From assembly GCA_017644045.1 (NCBI GenBank), contig JAEPMI010000010.1:248001-312000 (forward strand): a stretch of 64,000 bases of DNA, in the 5' to 3' direction. The notes under the pieces were generated by a model. It saw nothing but the letters and a program-made list of their open reading frames with translations. It searched no databases and was not told where the DNA came from. Both the position numbers and the translations under genes were made by a program. This DNA comes from Deltaproteobacteria bacterium (GTDB lineage Bacteria; Myxococcota_A; Polyangia; Polyangiales; Houyiibacteriaceae). This document shows, piece after piece, positions 32,543 to 42,271 of this stretch (position 1 is the stretch's first letter; each line of letters starts with the position of its first letter).

Positions 32543-33286
32543 GTGGACGACCCGGCGACCAATCACGCGGCCATCGTCGGCCGGCGGCTGGCGACCCTTC
32601 GCGACCCCGCGATGCGTCTCGCGTGGGCGAGCGATCTGCTGCAAAAGATGGCGGCGGAGCGCGCCGTGAGCCTGCTGGCGGCGTCCCTCGGTACCCCGGG
32701 CCGGCACCCCGATCAGGACGATCTCTTCCTCACCCTGACCCTCGCCCTGGTCCAACCCGAGCTCGCCGAGACCCGAACGGCGATCGGGGGCGTCGCGGCA
32801 CGGCAGGGACCGACCGAGATCGCTTGGCTCTTCGCCCGGCGCCCCGACTCGATCCCGCCGCTCGGCAAGCTGCCCGTGCCGGACCACGGCCGTGGCCGTC
32901 CGCTCACCCTCGGCGAGCGCAAGTCCCTCGCACGGGGCCGAGACCGGAAGCTGCTGCTCCGGGCGCTGGTCGACCCCCACCCGGACGTGGCGGCCATCCT
33001 GCTCGCGAACCCGAGCCTGACCGAGCAGGACGTGCGGCGAATGGCGTCCCGACGGCCGATCGAGCCTTCGGTGCTCGAGCAGATCTTGGCCCAGCCGCGG
33101 TGGGCGGTCCGCTATGAGGTCCGGCTGGCGCTGGTGCAGAACCCGCACCTGCCCCTCGACCGGGCCTTGCCGCTGGCCGCCCTACTCCGGCGACAGGACG
33201 CACGAACGCTCGCGAAGGCCCCGGATCTCCGGGCTCCGCTGCGCGAAATCGCCGAATGGGTCGCCACTCCGGCGACCCGTCACTGA
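32543..33286 (+). CDS. Helical-repeat protein, unknown function
   Basis: 247 residues, helical, with leucine-rich-variant/HEAT-like units in the C-terminal part (LLLRALVDPHPDVAAILLANPSLTEQDVRRMASRRP, then VLEQILAQPRWAVRYEVRLALVQNP), where each unit has the N-P-x-L spacing. This type often occurs as a DUF2336- or LRV-like solenoid. No catalytic motif or signal peptide. The first 29 codons of the longer frame look non-coding, so GTG 32543 is preferred. It is divergent from the PHA-type regulator and convergent with tatA. Confidence 0.7.
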   Translation: MDDPATNHAAIVGRRLATLRDPAMRLAWASDLLQKMAAERAVSLLAASLGTPGRHPDQDDLFLTLTLALVQPELAETRTAIGGVAARQGPTEIAWLFARRPDSIPPLGKLPVPDHGRGRPLTLGERKSLARGRDRKLLLRALVDPHPDVAAILLANPSLTEQDVRRMASRRPIEPSVLEQILAQPRWAVRYEVRLALVQNPHLPLDRALPLAALLRRQDARTLAKAPDLRAPLREIAEWVATPATRH

Positions 33287-33291
33287 GAGCC

Positions 33292-33549
33292 TCAGCTCTT
33301 CGAGTCGACGACTTCGGCGTCGGTCACCTCGTCAGTCGCCGACTTGGCGGAGCTGCGCTGGGTGACCTGCTTGTCCTTGGCGGTGACTTCGATGTCGTCG
33401 TCGTCGCTGAGGCCGCGCTTGAGGTTGCGGACCGCCTTGCCGAGGCCCTCACCGATCTGAGGAAGCCGGCTGGCACCGAAGATGAGGAGGACGATGGCCA
33501 GAACGAGGATGAGCTCCCCGGGTCCGAGGCCGATGGCGAAGATGGGCAT
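33292..33549 (-). CDS. tatA: Twin-arginine translocase subunit TatA/TatE
   Basis: 85 residues: the short N-terminal helix GPGELILVLAIVLLIFGASRLPQIGEGLGKA, with the FG hinge followed by the amphipathic helix, is the TatA hallmark. The tail is acidic and disordered. TatA oligomers form the pore for folded-protein export. GGAGT six bases before the ATG marks the start. tatB and tatC are not adjacent. Confidence 0.92.
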   Translation of the reverse strand: MPIFAIGLGPGELILVLAIVLLIFGASRLPQIGEGLGKAVRNLKRGLSDDDDIEVTAKDKQVTQRSSAKSATDEVTDAEVVDSKS

Positions 33550-33647
33550 GGGTGACTCCGGGCGGGACGAAGCCCGCACTGACTCCAGCTTTACGCCTCG
33601 GCGCGCCCCTCCGCAAGGCAGTGGTGCGTGTTCGTCCCACCCGCGGT

Positions 33648-34847
33648 ATGCAAGCGCCCATGGCCACCGTCGTCCTGCGCTCCGGCCGAGTGAAGCCGAT
33701 CTTCCTCGGGCATCCATGGGTGTTCGCCCAGGCGGTCGCCAAGGTCGAAGGAGCCCCCGACGCGGGCGACCCGGTGACGGTGCGGGACCCGAAGGGGAAC
33801 TTCCTCGGCCGGGGCTTCTACTCGCCCAAGAGCGCGATCCCGGTTCGGCTCCTCAGCCGCCGGGAGGACGAGACCCTCGACGCTGCGGCGATCGCCCGCC
33901 GGATCGCGGCCGCCGTCGCGTTTCGAGGCTCGATCGGCCTCCCAGACGACGCCACGACCGGCTATCGGCTCATCAACGCCGAGGGCGACCGGCTCCCGGG
34001 CCTGATCGTCGACCGCTTCGGCGACGTGGCGGTGATGCAGGTCGGCACCGCAGGCATGCGGCGGCACCGCGACGCCATCGCGGCGGAGCTCGTGCGGGTC
34101 GCGGGAGTGAAGAGCGTGATCGCCGCGGCGGTCGACCAGCAGCGCGACGAGGGCTTCGCCGACGAGGAGGAGGTCCTGCGTGGACCGGAGCCGAACGAGC
34201 TGCGCTTCCTGGAGCGTGGCTTCGAGCTCGCCCTGCCCCGCTCGCTCGCGCAGAAGACCGGCTACTACCTCGACCAGCGACGCACTCGGGCGCGGGTGGA
34301 GAGTCTGGTGCGCAGCGCGAAGCTCGCGCGAGTGCTCGACCTCTACAGCTACGTCGGCACCGTCTCGATGGCAGCCGCGCGCGGTGGCGCGGAGCGGGTG
34401 CTCGCGGTCGACCGTTCGGCCACCGCCATCGCCACCGGCGGTGCGCTCGCGACCCACCACCAGCTCTCGATCGAGCATCGCTGCGAAGACGTGAAGCGCG
34501 CGCTGCCCGAGCTGAAGCGCGCGAAGGAGCGCTTCGACCTCGTCGTGGTCGACCCGCCGAAGCTTGTGCCCACGCGCAAACACCTCGATCGCGGCGAGCG
34601 CGCCTACGGCAAGCTGAACACCGAAGCGATGAGCCTCGTGCGGGATGGCGGCTTCCTCATCAGCTGTTCCTGCAGCGCCGCCATGGACGCCCAACGATTC
34701 CGCCGGATGCTCGCCACCGCCGCGCGCAAGGCTGGCCGAGAGCTCGTGCTCCTCGAGCACGCCGGCCTCCCCCTCGACCACCCGACGCCGATCGCCTTTC
34801 CGGAGGGGCGCTACCTCGACGTCGTCCTCGGAAGGATCACCCGATGA
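33648..34847 (+). CDS. rlmI: RlmI-like 23S rRNA (cytosine-C5) methyltransferase
   Basis: 399 residues. The N-terminal PUA domain (VVLRSGRVKPIFLGHPWVFA, about 1-75) is followed by an EEHEE region and a Rossmann methyltransferase domain with SAM motif VLDLYSYVGTVSMAAARGGA, acidic loop LAVDRSA, and catalytic motifs VVDPPKLVP and ISCSCSAAMD. E. coli RlmI methylates C1962 of 23S rRNA; this is the likely activity. ATG 33648 or 33660 both fit the PUA start. It is first of an overlapping plus-strand run with the HAD gene. Confidence 0.9.
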   Translation: MQAPMATVVLRSGRVKPIFLGHPWVFAQAVAKVEGAPDAGDPVTVRDPKGNFLGRGFYSPKSAIPVRLLSRREDETLDAAAIARRIAAAVAFRGSIGLPDDATTGYRLINAEGDRLPGLIVDRFGDVAVMQVGTAGMRRHRDAIAAELVRVAGVKSVIAAAVDQQRDEGFADEEEVLRGPEPNELRFLERGFELALPRSLAQKTGYYLDQRRTRARVESLVRSAKLARVLDLYSYVGTVSMAAARGGAERVLAVDRSATAIATGGALATHHQLSIEHRCEDVKRALPELKRAKERFDLVVVDPPKLVPTRKHLDRGERAYGKLNTEAMSLVRDGGFLISCSCSAAMDAQRFRRMLATAARKAGRELVLLEHAGLPLDHPTPIAFPEGRYLDVVLGRITR

Positions 34848-35650
34848 GCGATCGAATGAAGCCCCTGAGCGAGCTGAGTCACGAAACCCTCGCGACCGTC
34901 GAAGGGCTGATCTTCGACGTGGACGACACCCTGACCCGAGACGGGCGGCTCGAGCCCGTCGCCTTCGCCGCGATGCACGCGCTGGCCGAGGCCGGCGTAC
35001 GCCTCTGGGCGATCACCGGCCGGCCGCTCGGCTGGGCGCAGGTCTTCGCCGCGCAGTGGCCGATCGAGGGCGCCATCGGCGAAAACGGCGCAGGCTGGTG
35101 GTGGCGCGAGGGCGCAAGACTGAGGCGCGGTCACTTCGAGAAGGACGAGGCCGTGCGCGACGCGCAGCAGAAGACTCTCGAAACGATCCTCCACCGCGTG
35201 CGCGCGGAGCTGCCGGGCGTGAAGCTCGCGAGCGACCAGCCCGGGCGCGCCCACGACCTGGCCTACGACGTCGGCGAGAGCGTCGACCTCGACGACGCGA
35301 CCATCGAGAAGCTCGTCGCCATCATCGAGGGCGAAGGGGCGCGCTCGATGATCAGCTCGGTGCACTGCCACGCCGTGCCGGGCGCCTGGACGAAGGCCAG
35401 CGGCGTCACCCGCGCGCTTGCGGCGAGCGGTGTCGAAGAATTCCGGCTCTTCGCGCGTTGGGCCTTCATCGGCGACAGCGCCAACGACGCGGCGGCCTTC
35501 GACGCCTTCTCGCTCTCCGTGGGTGTGGCGAACGTCCGCGAGCACCTCGACCGCATCGCGCGACCGCCGGTGTGGGTGACCGAGGGCGACCGCGGTGTCG
35601 GCTTCGCCGAGCTCGCCGATCGCCTCGTGAGGTCTCGGGCGAACGCATGA
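34844..35650 (+). CDS. HAD-superfamily (Cof-type) hydrolase
   Basis: 268 residues. HAD motif I is FDVDDTLT (Asp25, Asp27), motif II is WAITGRP, and motif IV is FIGDSANDAAAF. The C2-type cap lies between, near KLASDQPGRAHDLAYDVGE. Such enzymes dephosphorylate sugar phosphates or similar metabolites; I would not name the substrate. Start by ATGA overlap with the rlmI stop, stop by ATGA overlap with the next gene. Confidence 0.9.
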   Translation: MSDRMKPLSELSHETLATVEGLIFDVDDTLTRDGRLEPVAFAAMHALAEAGVRLWAITGRPLGWAQVFAAQWPIEGAIGENGAGWWWREGARLRRGHFEKDEAVRDAQQKTLETILHRVRAELPGVKLASDQPGRAHDLAYDVGESVDLDDATIEKLVAIIEGEGARSMISSVHCHAVPGAWTKASGVTRALAASGVEEFRLFARWAFIGDSANDAAAFDAFSLSVGVANVREHLDRIARPPVWVTEGDRGVGFAELADRLVRSRANA

Positions 35651-36186
35651 GCGCCGAGGCCGAGAAGGCGCCCAAGGAGAAGCGCCTCCCGACGCCGCTG
35701 GTGCTCGCGCTGGTCAGCGCGATGCTCTGCGCGGGGCTCGTGGGCATGCTCTGGAACGTCGGCTCGGAGCCGGAGATCCAGGTCGACGAGCTGCCGACGC
35801 CCGTCGACGTCGACGACCGCACGCCCGAGGCCGCCGCCGAGACCTTTCTCGACGCGTGGCGCAAGCGCGACCACGCCGTAGCGGAGACGCTCGCGATCGG
35901 CGACGCGCTCGACCAGGTGCGCTCGCGCCGCGACCGAGACGGCGTGGGCGCGGACCCGCAGCTCGAGAAGATCTGGAACGAGATGGCCGCCAACCGCCTC
36001 GAGTTCGCCGTGGACACCGCGGAGAATCTGGAGGGCGGCGACATGCGGCTCATCGGCGTCGCCGAGGGGACCTTCCTGAGTCAGCCCTACGCCCGGGAGG
36101 TCGCGTTCGAGATGCACGAGACGCCGGACGGATGGCGGGTGCAGTCGATCGTCTTCGGCGAGGTCCTCGAGGGCGCGCACCGCTGA
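35647..36186 (+). CDS. Membrane-anchored protein with a NTF2-like periplasmic domain, unknown
   Basis: 179 residues. A single N-terminal membrane helix (LVLALVSAMLCAGLVGMLW, about 18-36) precedes an alpha/beta domain (TPEAAAETFLDAWRKRDHAVAETLA to VQSIVFGEVLEG), whose spacing recalls NTF2-like/DUF4878 folds. No catalytic residues are evident. It overlaps both neighbours (ATGA and TGATG), so it is co-translated with the phosphatase and methyltransferase. Confidence 0.75.
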   Translation: MSAEAEKAPKEKRLPTPLVLALVSAMLCAGLVGMLWNVGSEPEIQVDELPTPVDVDDRTPEAAAETFLDAWRKRDHAVAETLAIGDALDQVRSRRDRDGVGADPQLEKIWNEMAANRLEFAVDTAENLEGGDMRLIGVAEGTFLSQPYAREVAFEMHETPDGWRVQSIVFGEVLEGAHR

Positions 36187-36980
36187 TGGACCCGCATCAC
36201 CTGAAGGCGGGCTCGGAGACCCACTACGAGGATCCCGGCTACTACGACCAGGCCTACCGCCGGCGGCGCGAGGACGTGCGCTTCTACGTCGCACGCGTGC
36301 GGAGCGAGCTCGGCAAGCGACCAAAGCCGGTGCTCGAGCTCGGCGTCGGCACCGGCCGCGTCGCGCTGGCGCTCGCGCGCGAGGGCATCCCGGTCGTCGG
36401 CGTCGACGCGATGCAGCCGATGCTCGACCGCTTCGCGGAGCGCCTCGAGCGCGAACCGAAGAGCGTGCGCTCGAAGGTCACGCTGGTGCGCGGCGACCTC
36501 GAGCGCGTCGACCTCGGCGAGACCTTTCGCGTGGTCACCGCGCCCTTCCACGTGCTCAACCACTGCTACTCGCGCGAGCAGATGGCCGACGCGCTCGGCA
36601 CCGTGCGGCGCCACCTGACCGGCCGCGGTCGCTTCCTCTTCGACGTTCGCGTCCCGAACCCCGACGAGCTGCGCCGCGATCCCGACAAGGTCTACAAGGG
36701 CCGCGACGTCACCCTCCCCTCGACCGGCCGCCGCTACCACTACCGCGAACGCTGGGACTACGACACCGTGAGCCAGATCCAGACCGTGGAGATGGCCTTC
36801 GTCGGTGTCGACGATCCCACCGACTTCCACATGCAGCTCCTCACCCACCGCTGCTGGTACCCCGCCGAGCTCGGCGCGCTCCTTCACTACGAGGGCTTCC
36901 GCGTGCTCCAGCGCTGGGGCGACTTCGAGGGCGAGCCCCTCGACGAGAGCCACGACACCCAGGTCTACCTCTGCCGATGA
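36186..36980 (+). CDS. Class I SAM-dependent methyltransferase
   Basis: 264 residues. Motif I is PVLELGVGTGRVALALAREG, with the acidic VVGVDAMQPML after it, then RGDLERVDL and the VTAPFHVLNHCYSREQ post-II region. The C-terminal part is a separate beta domain (SQIQTVEMAFVGVDD). Substrate unknown. Its ATG overlaps the previous stop by one base (TGATG). Confidence 0.88.
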   Translation: MDPHHLKAGSETHYEDPGYYDQAYRRRREDVRFYVARVRSELGKRPKPVLELGVGTGRVALALAREGIPVVGVDAMQPMLDRFAERLEREPKSVRSKVTLVRGDLERVDLGETFRVVTAPFHVLNHCYSREQMADALGTVRRHLTGRGRFLFDVRVPNPDELRRDPDKVYKGRDVTLPSTGRRYHYRERWDYDTVSQIQTVEMAFVGVDDPTDFHMQLLTHRCWYPAELGALLHYEGFRVLQRWGDFEGEPLDESHDTQVYLCR

Positions 36981-37072
36981 GCGCGGCGGAGCCACGGACC
37001 TTCTCGCTGCCGCCCAACGCGGCGGTCGCACGCGAAGCCGTGGAGCGAGAGCAGACCCGCCCCCTTCACTGA
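36977..37072 (+). CDS. Possible 31-residue ORF
   Basis: An ATG overlapping the methyltransferase stop (ATGA) opens 31 codons (MSAAEPRTFSLPPNAAVARE and on) before TGA. The only support is the coupling, the same device used by the three preceding genes. It may be a remnant or chance. Confidence 0.25.
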   Translation: MSAAEPRTFSLPPNAAVAREAVEREQTRPLH

Positions 37073-37092
37073 CCTGGGTCGCCGTCCTCTGG

Positions 37093-37098
37093 TAGTTT
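37093..37098 (+). promoter_or_regulatory. Predicted -10 element (TAGTTT), leaderless type
   Basis: Three bases before ATG 37102 and six before GTG 37105 of the P450 gene. The latter spacing fits a leaderless transcript better. Confidence 0.35.
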
Positions 37099-37101
37099 GT
37101 G

Positions 37102-38499
37102 ATGGTGCAGCTTCGTGACCTGCCGCAGCCGAAGGGGTTGCCCGTGCTCGGGCACGTGGTCGCGATCAGTCGGACCAACGTCTACGAGGCGCTCGAGGGG
37201 TGGGCGCCGAGTCAGGGGCCGCTCTTCACCATCGATGCGCTCGGGCGGCGGATTCTCGTGGTGCACGACGGAGACATCGCGCGACAGGTGATCCGTGCGC
37301 GGCCGACGAAGTTCGCGCGCTACCGGGTGATGCGCGACGTGATCGAGGAGCTCGGCGGCAAGGGGGTGTTCACCGCCGAGGGCGACGCGTGGCGGCGCCA
37401 GCGGCGGCTGGTGATGGCGGGCTTCAACAGCCGGGCGCTGCTCGCGTCGTTCGATCGGGTGAGCGAGATCACCGAGCGCTTTCGCGAGCATCTGGCTGGG
37501 CAAGAGGGGCGAGCGGTCGACGTGGTCGGCGAGCTCATGCGCTACACGATCGACGTCACCGGCGCGGTGGCGCTCGGGCGCGACTTCGACACCATCCGCC
37601 GCGGGCCCGACGTGCTGCGGCGCCACCTGCAGGTCCTCTTCCCCGCCATCGCGCGGCGGATGAGCATCCCCCTGCCCTACTGGCGCTATGGGGTGCGCCT
37701 GCCAATCGACCGAAAGGCCGAGTCGTCGGTCCAGGCCGTGTCGGCGATCATCAGTGATCTGATTCGTGAGGCCCGCACGCGCCTCGAGTCCGCGGACGAC
37801 GGACCGCGCAACCTCATCGAGGCGTTGCTGCTGGCGCGCGACGATGACGACCCGACCGTCATGCTCAGCGACGACGAGGTCTTCTCGAACGTGTTGACCA
37901 TCCTGCTGGCCGGCGAAGACACCACCGCCAACACGAGCGCGTGGATGCTGCACTTCGCGTCGCGCATCCCTCGAGTGTTCGAGCGACTACGCGCCGAAGC
38001 CGAAGAGGCCTTCGACGGTCCGGTGCTCCCCTCGCACGAGGCGGCGCGAAAGCTCCCCTACACCGCGGCGGTCGCGTACGAGGTGGGTCGGCACCGGCCG
38101 GTCGGTGCGATCATCTTCCTCGAAGCGATCGAGGACACCGAGCTCCAAACCGAGCGCGGCTCGGTCTTCGTCCCCGCGAACACGCCCGTCTTCGTGATGA
38201 TCCGAGCGATCATGAACGACCCGCGCAACTTCGGGCGTCCGCACGAGTTCCTGCCGGAGCGCTGGCTCGACGACGAGCGCCCCGGAGGGCTCGCGCACTC
38301 GCCCAAGCTCGACTTCTCGTTCGGCGGCGGCCCGCGCATCTGCCCCGGCCGACCGCTCGCGCTCCTCGAGACCGCGATGGTCGCCTCGATGGTGACGAAG
38401 GGCTTCGACCTCGAACCCGCGAACCGCGAAGTGCACGAGCGGGTGGGGTTCACGCTCGGCCCAGATGACCTCCGGCTGCGCTTTCACCGCCGAGGTTAG
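37102..38499 (+). CDS. Cytochrome P450
   Basis: 465 residues. The haem-ligand loop is FSFGGGPRICPGR near residue 410, the I-helix oxygen-activation motif is AGEDTTANT, and the ExxR is in YEVGRHRP. It has PERF-type FLPERWLDDE and a proline-rich start (LPQPKGLPVLGH). The length and proline-rich N-terminus suit the CYP102/CYP4-like group rather than the short bacterial CYP105 type. It hydroxylates an unknown substrate using electron partners encoded elsewhere. GTG 37099, ATG 37102 and GTG 37105 are all possible starts. Confidence 0.93.
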   Translation: MVQLRDLPQPKGLPVLGHVVAISRTNVYEALEGWAPSQGPLFTIDALGRRILVVHDGDIARQVIRARPTKFARYRVMRDVIEELGGKGVFTAEGDAWRRQRRLVMAGFNSRALLASFDRVSEITERFREHLAGQEGRAVDVVGELMRYTIDVTGAVALGRDFDTIRRGPDVLRRHLQVLFPAIARRMSIPLPYWRYGVRLPIDRKAESSVQAVSAIISDLIREARTRLESADDGPRNLIEALLLARDDDDPTVMLSDDEVFSNVLTILLAGEDTTANTSAWMLHFASRIPRVFERLRAEAEEAFDGPVLPSHEAARKLPYTAAVAYEVGRHRPVGAIIFLEAIEDTELQTERGSVFVPANTPVFVMIRAIMNDPRNFGRPHEFLPERWLDDERPGGLAHSPKLDFSFGGGPRICPGRPLALLETAMVASMVTKGFDLEPANREVHERVGFTLGPDDLRLRFHRRG

Positions 38500-39332
38500 G
38501 GCTCGGCGTCTTCGCGAATGCACCAGCTGCGGGTGCGGCCGACGACCAGCTCGGCGTCGCAGCGCGGGCGGCCGCCGGGGTTGGCGGTGTTGCAGAAGAG
38601 ACCCGAGCCACAGTCGAGGTTGCTGTCGCAGAGATCGCCGGAGCTCGCACGCTGCGCGCAGACACCCGCGCTCTCGGGGCAGCGGAGCCGGCGCTCGCAT
38701 GCGAGGTGGTTCGCGGCGGGATCGCCGCCGGTGCAGACGGCTCCGACGGGCAACGTCCCCTCCAAGAAGTCGAGGCGCCCCGCGGGGAAGCGCCCGAGCG
38801 GCGAGGACGCGCAGACCCGAAGGCGGTCCCGCATCTCCTCCCAGAACGCGATCGCCGCCATCTCGTCGTAGGCGATGGTGCCGTCGGAGGCGCGTGGGTC
38901 GCGGTAGATCTCGCAGTCGACGCCGACTCCGTCGCGGCCGAGGCGCTCCGCCTCGCAGAAGGACGCGTCGTCGCCGTACACGCCGCTCGGGTCGTCCTCG
39001 CAGCAGAGGTGGGTGCCGAGGCAGTGCAACACCTCGATGGCGTTGCACGCTTCGTAGAGGTCGGGGACCGGCGGTCGCGGAGCGATCACCACCGACCCGT
39101 CGGCGAAGATCTCGACCCCTCCATCGCCTGCGTCGACGCCGAAGTCCGGCGGCCCACCGTCCGGTCTCCCGAAGTCGGTGCCGAAGTCCGTCCCGAAGTC
39201 GCGAAGGCCAAAGTCGCGGCTACCGTCCCGCGGACCCGCGTCGCGGCCGGCATCGGTGTCGATCGCGAAGGAGTCGAAGCATCCGACGAGCAGAACCAGG
39301 CCGAGTCCGAAGAGTGATCGAGCGTCGCGCAC
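38496..39332 (-). CDS. Lipoprotein with DFG-repeat linker and Cys-rich domain
   Basis: 278 residues from GTG 39332 (GAAGG seven bases upstream), giving MRDARSLFGLGLVLLVGC with Cys18 as lipid site. The linker repeats Asp-Phe-Gly (FGLRDFGTDFGTDFG). The mature domain has about 17 cysteines in pairs (GTHLCCEDD, SGDLCDSNLDCGSGLFC), so is disulfide-rich. Similar exported lipoproteins are frequent in Sandaracinus-like genomes, function unknown. Convergent with P450: the ends overlap by four bases. Confidence 0.75.
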   Translation of the reverse strand: MRDARSLFGLGLVLLVGCFDSFAIDTDAGRDAGPRDGSRDFGLRDFGTDFGTDFGRPDGGPPDFGVDAGDGGVEIFADGSVVIAPRPPVPDLYEACNAIEVLHCLGTHLCCEDDPSGVYGDDASFCEAERLGRDGVGVDCEIYRDPRASDGTIAYDEMAAIAFWEEMRDRLRVCASSPLGRFPAGRLDFLEGTLPVGAVCTGGDPAANHLACERRLRCPESAGVCAQRASSGDLCDSNLDCGSGLFCNTANPGGRPRCDAELVVGRTRSWCIREDAEP

Positions 39333-39410
39333 GGGCACACCTTCACCGACGATCCGCCCCACGTCCATCCGACGGGACCGGGCCCGGGAAGGTGCTCTCG
39401 GCCGACCTCG

Positions 39411-39416
39411 TAGAAT
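39411..39416 (+). promoter_or_regulatory. Predicted -10 element (TAGAAT), leaderless type
   Basis: Five of six consensus matches, five bases before ATG 39422. One of the clearest cases in the window. Confidence 0.5.
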
Positions 39417-39421
39417 CGGCG

Positions 39422-39943
39422 ATGCGTGCTCTCGTCCTCGTTCTCGCCTTTGCCGCCCTCGCCAGCGCCCAGGCGCGCGAGGGGCGGCCGATGAGCGAGC
39501 GCCCCGCGGGGCAGGTCTGCCGCGCGCCCGACTGCCGGGTGCTCGCGAGACGCCGCATCGGTGGCGCCCGAGTGCGCGTGGAGCGAGTCGGTCGGCGGGA
39601 GCAGAGCTACTCACTGGTGAGCACTTACCGAGGACGGACGCACGGCGTTCACCTCGGGGGCGACGGCAACCCCGGCTACGGGAGCGACGTGCCCCAGAGC
39701 TACGGCTTCTCCCGGCTCGTGCCCGTGGAGATCGACGGTGACCGCCGCACCCCCGAAGTCGTCGTCCTGGGGACCAGCACCGGTCAGCCGACGGCGCACG
39801 TGTGCCGCCTCGCGCCGACCCCCTGCTGCCTCTACTCGATGGTCGCCGGTCGCCGAAACGGAGAGCTGGTGCCGCCGACCTTCGATGGACAGGGGCACCT
39901 CATGATGCCCGATGGACCGGTCGATCTGAGCTTCTGCGACTGA
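39422..39943 (+). CDS. Secreted protein of unknown function
   Basis: 173 residues: signal peptide MRALVLVLAFAALASA, then an Arg-rich beta-rich mature region with five or six cysteines (VCRAPDCRV, VCRLAPTPCCL, SFCD). No recognised family. The preceding frame is a long artefact. Confidence 0.65.
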   Translation: MRALVLVLAFAALASAQAREGRPMSERPAGQVCRAPDCRVLARRRIGGARVRVERVGRREQSYSLVSTYRGRTHGVHLGGDGNPGYGSDVPQSYGFSRLVPVEIDGDRRTPEVVVLGTSTGQPTAHVCRLAPTPCCLYSMVAGRRNGELVPPTFDGQGHLMMPDGPVDLSFCD

Positions 39944-40003
39944 GCGGACGCAATCTGCGATAGAACCGTTCGCGAGACCATCGCGCTCTCCCGTGAACTT
40001 CGA

Positions 40004-40009
40004 TAGACT
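40004..40009 (+). promoter_or_regulatory. Predicted -10 element (TAGACT), leaderless type
   Basis: Six bases before ATG 40016 in a relatively AT-rich gap. No -35 is seen. Confidence 0.45.
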
Positions 40010-40015
40010 CCGCAA

Positions 40016-40216
40016 ATGAGAACCGCATCACTGGCGATTCGAGTCGCCGTTGTGGTCGGCCTCTGCGCCTGTGGTCCGTCGTACGAACGCACGTTCTGCC
40101 TCGACCATTGCCGCGACCAGGACAATCGCTGTGTGCTCGGGTCACATCGCGCCGAAGAGCTGGACCACTGCGCCCGAGAGACCGACCGATGCCTCGCCTC
40201 CTGCCCCTCGCGCTGA
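40016..40216 (+). CDS. Small Cys-rich lipoprotein
   Basis: 66 residues: signal (RVAVVVGLCAC) with lipid Cys19 or the nearby Cys17, then a mature stretch with six cysteines spaced CxxxC (CLDHCRDQDNRC and CLASC), as in small disulfide-bonded helical hairpins. It overlaps the start of the next gene by 28 bases. Confidence 0.7.
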   Translation: MRTASLAIRVAVVVGLCACGPSYERTFCLDHCRDQDNRCVLGSHRAEELDHCARETDRCLASCPSR

Positions 40217-40749
40217 CCCTCCTTGCGGCCTGCGCGCCGCCCCTCTACGTTCAACCCAGCGCGTCGGAACCCCACGGCACCGTGAAGGTCCGCATGGTCT
40301 ATCACGACGCGCCTCGGACGACGCTCAGCGAGCGTATCGTCCTGGACGAGACCCGGGTGGAGGGTCGCTTCCAGCCCAGCAGGGAGACCCGCGTCATGCC
40401 GATTCGAGTCGCCCCGGGCCAGCACCGCTGGCGGATCCGCGCGGGCTTTGCGCACACCGAGCTTCGCCAGCAGATGGAGACCTACCAAGAGCGGTACCAG
40501 TGCGGAACCGACCGGGACATCAACGGCAACACTCGTACCCGCTACTGCACCCGAACGAAGCAGCGCTGGGTCCAGAAGCAAGTCGTCGTGTCCGATGGCG
40601 GCTGCCACGTCGAACGCCTGGTGACCGTCCGGTTGGGCGTCACCTACGTCGCGCAGTTCGACTACTTCGGCAACCAGCGCTGCACGTTGCGCTACCTCGA
40701 GCAGAGGGCCCAGCCCGATGGCTCGTTCGACCTGGTGCCCGCGTCCTGA
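40189..40749 (+). CDS. Lipoprotein of unknown function
   Basis: 186 residues starting inside the end of the preceding gene in another frame: MPRLLPLALTLLAAC is a lipoprotein signal with Cys15. The mature part (VKVRMVYHDAPRTTLSERIVLDET, VAPGQHRWRIRAGF) is beta-rich and resembles carboxypeptidase-regulatory-like or PEGA-style folds. A cluster of Cys and Arg/Thr (QCGTDRDINGNTRTRYC) follows. Not assigned to a family. Confidence 0.7.
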   Translation: MPRLLPLALTLLAACAPPLYVQPSASEPHGTVKVRMVYHDAPRTTLSERIVLDETRVEGRFQPSRETRVMPIRVAPGQHRWRIRAGFAHTELRQQMETYQERYQCGTDRDINGNTRTRYCTRTKQRWVQKQVVVSDGGCHVERLVTVRLGVTYVAQFDYFGNQRCTLRYLEQRAQPDGSFDLVPAS

Positions 40750-40784
40750 CTAGCTAAAGCGCATCTCAAAAACCCTCGCCGCCG

Positions 40785-42167
<1,383 letters not shown>

Positions 42168-42260
42168 GATCTCGCCCGTAGCATGCCGGGCACGGCCCTG
42201 CATCGGCCACGGGAGCGGAATCACACGCTTTTGGGGCCTGCTGGGGGGCCGAACGCACGC

Positions 42261-42266
42261 TATCGT
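42261..42266 (+). promoter_or_regulatory. Predicted -10 element (TATCGT), leaderless type
   Basis: Five bases before ATG 42272 of the MBL-fold gene, in a 104-base divergent region with kamA. Confidence 0.4.
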
Positions 42267-42271
42267 CCAGC

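Noticed and set aside
39957-39962. TAGAAC as another -10 box
   Set aside because: Not followed by a start codon at the right distance; the closer TAGACT at 40004 is better.
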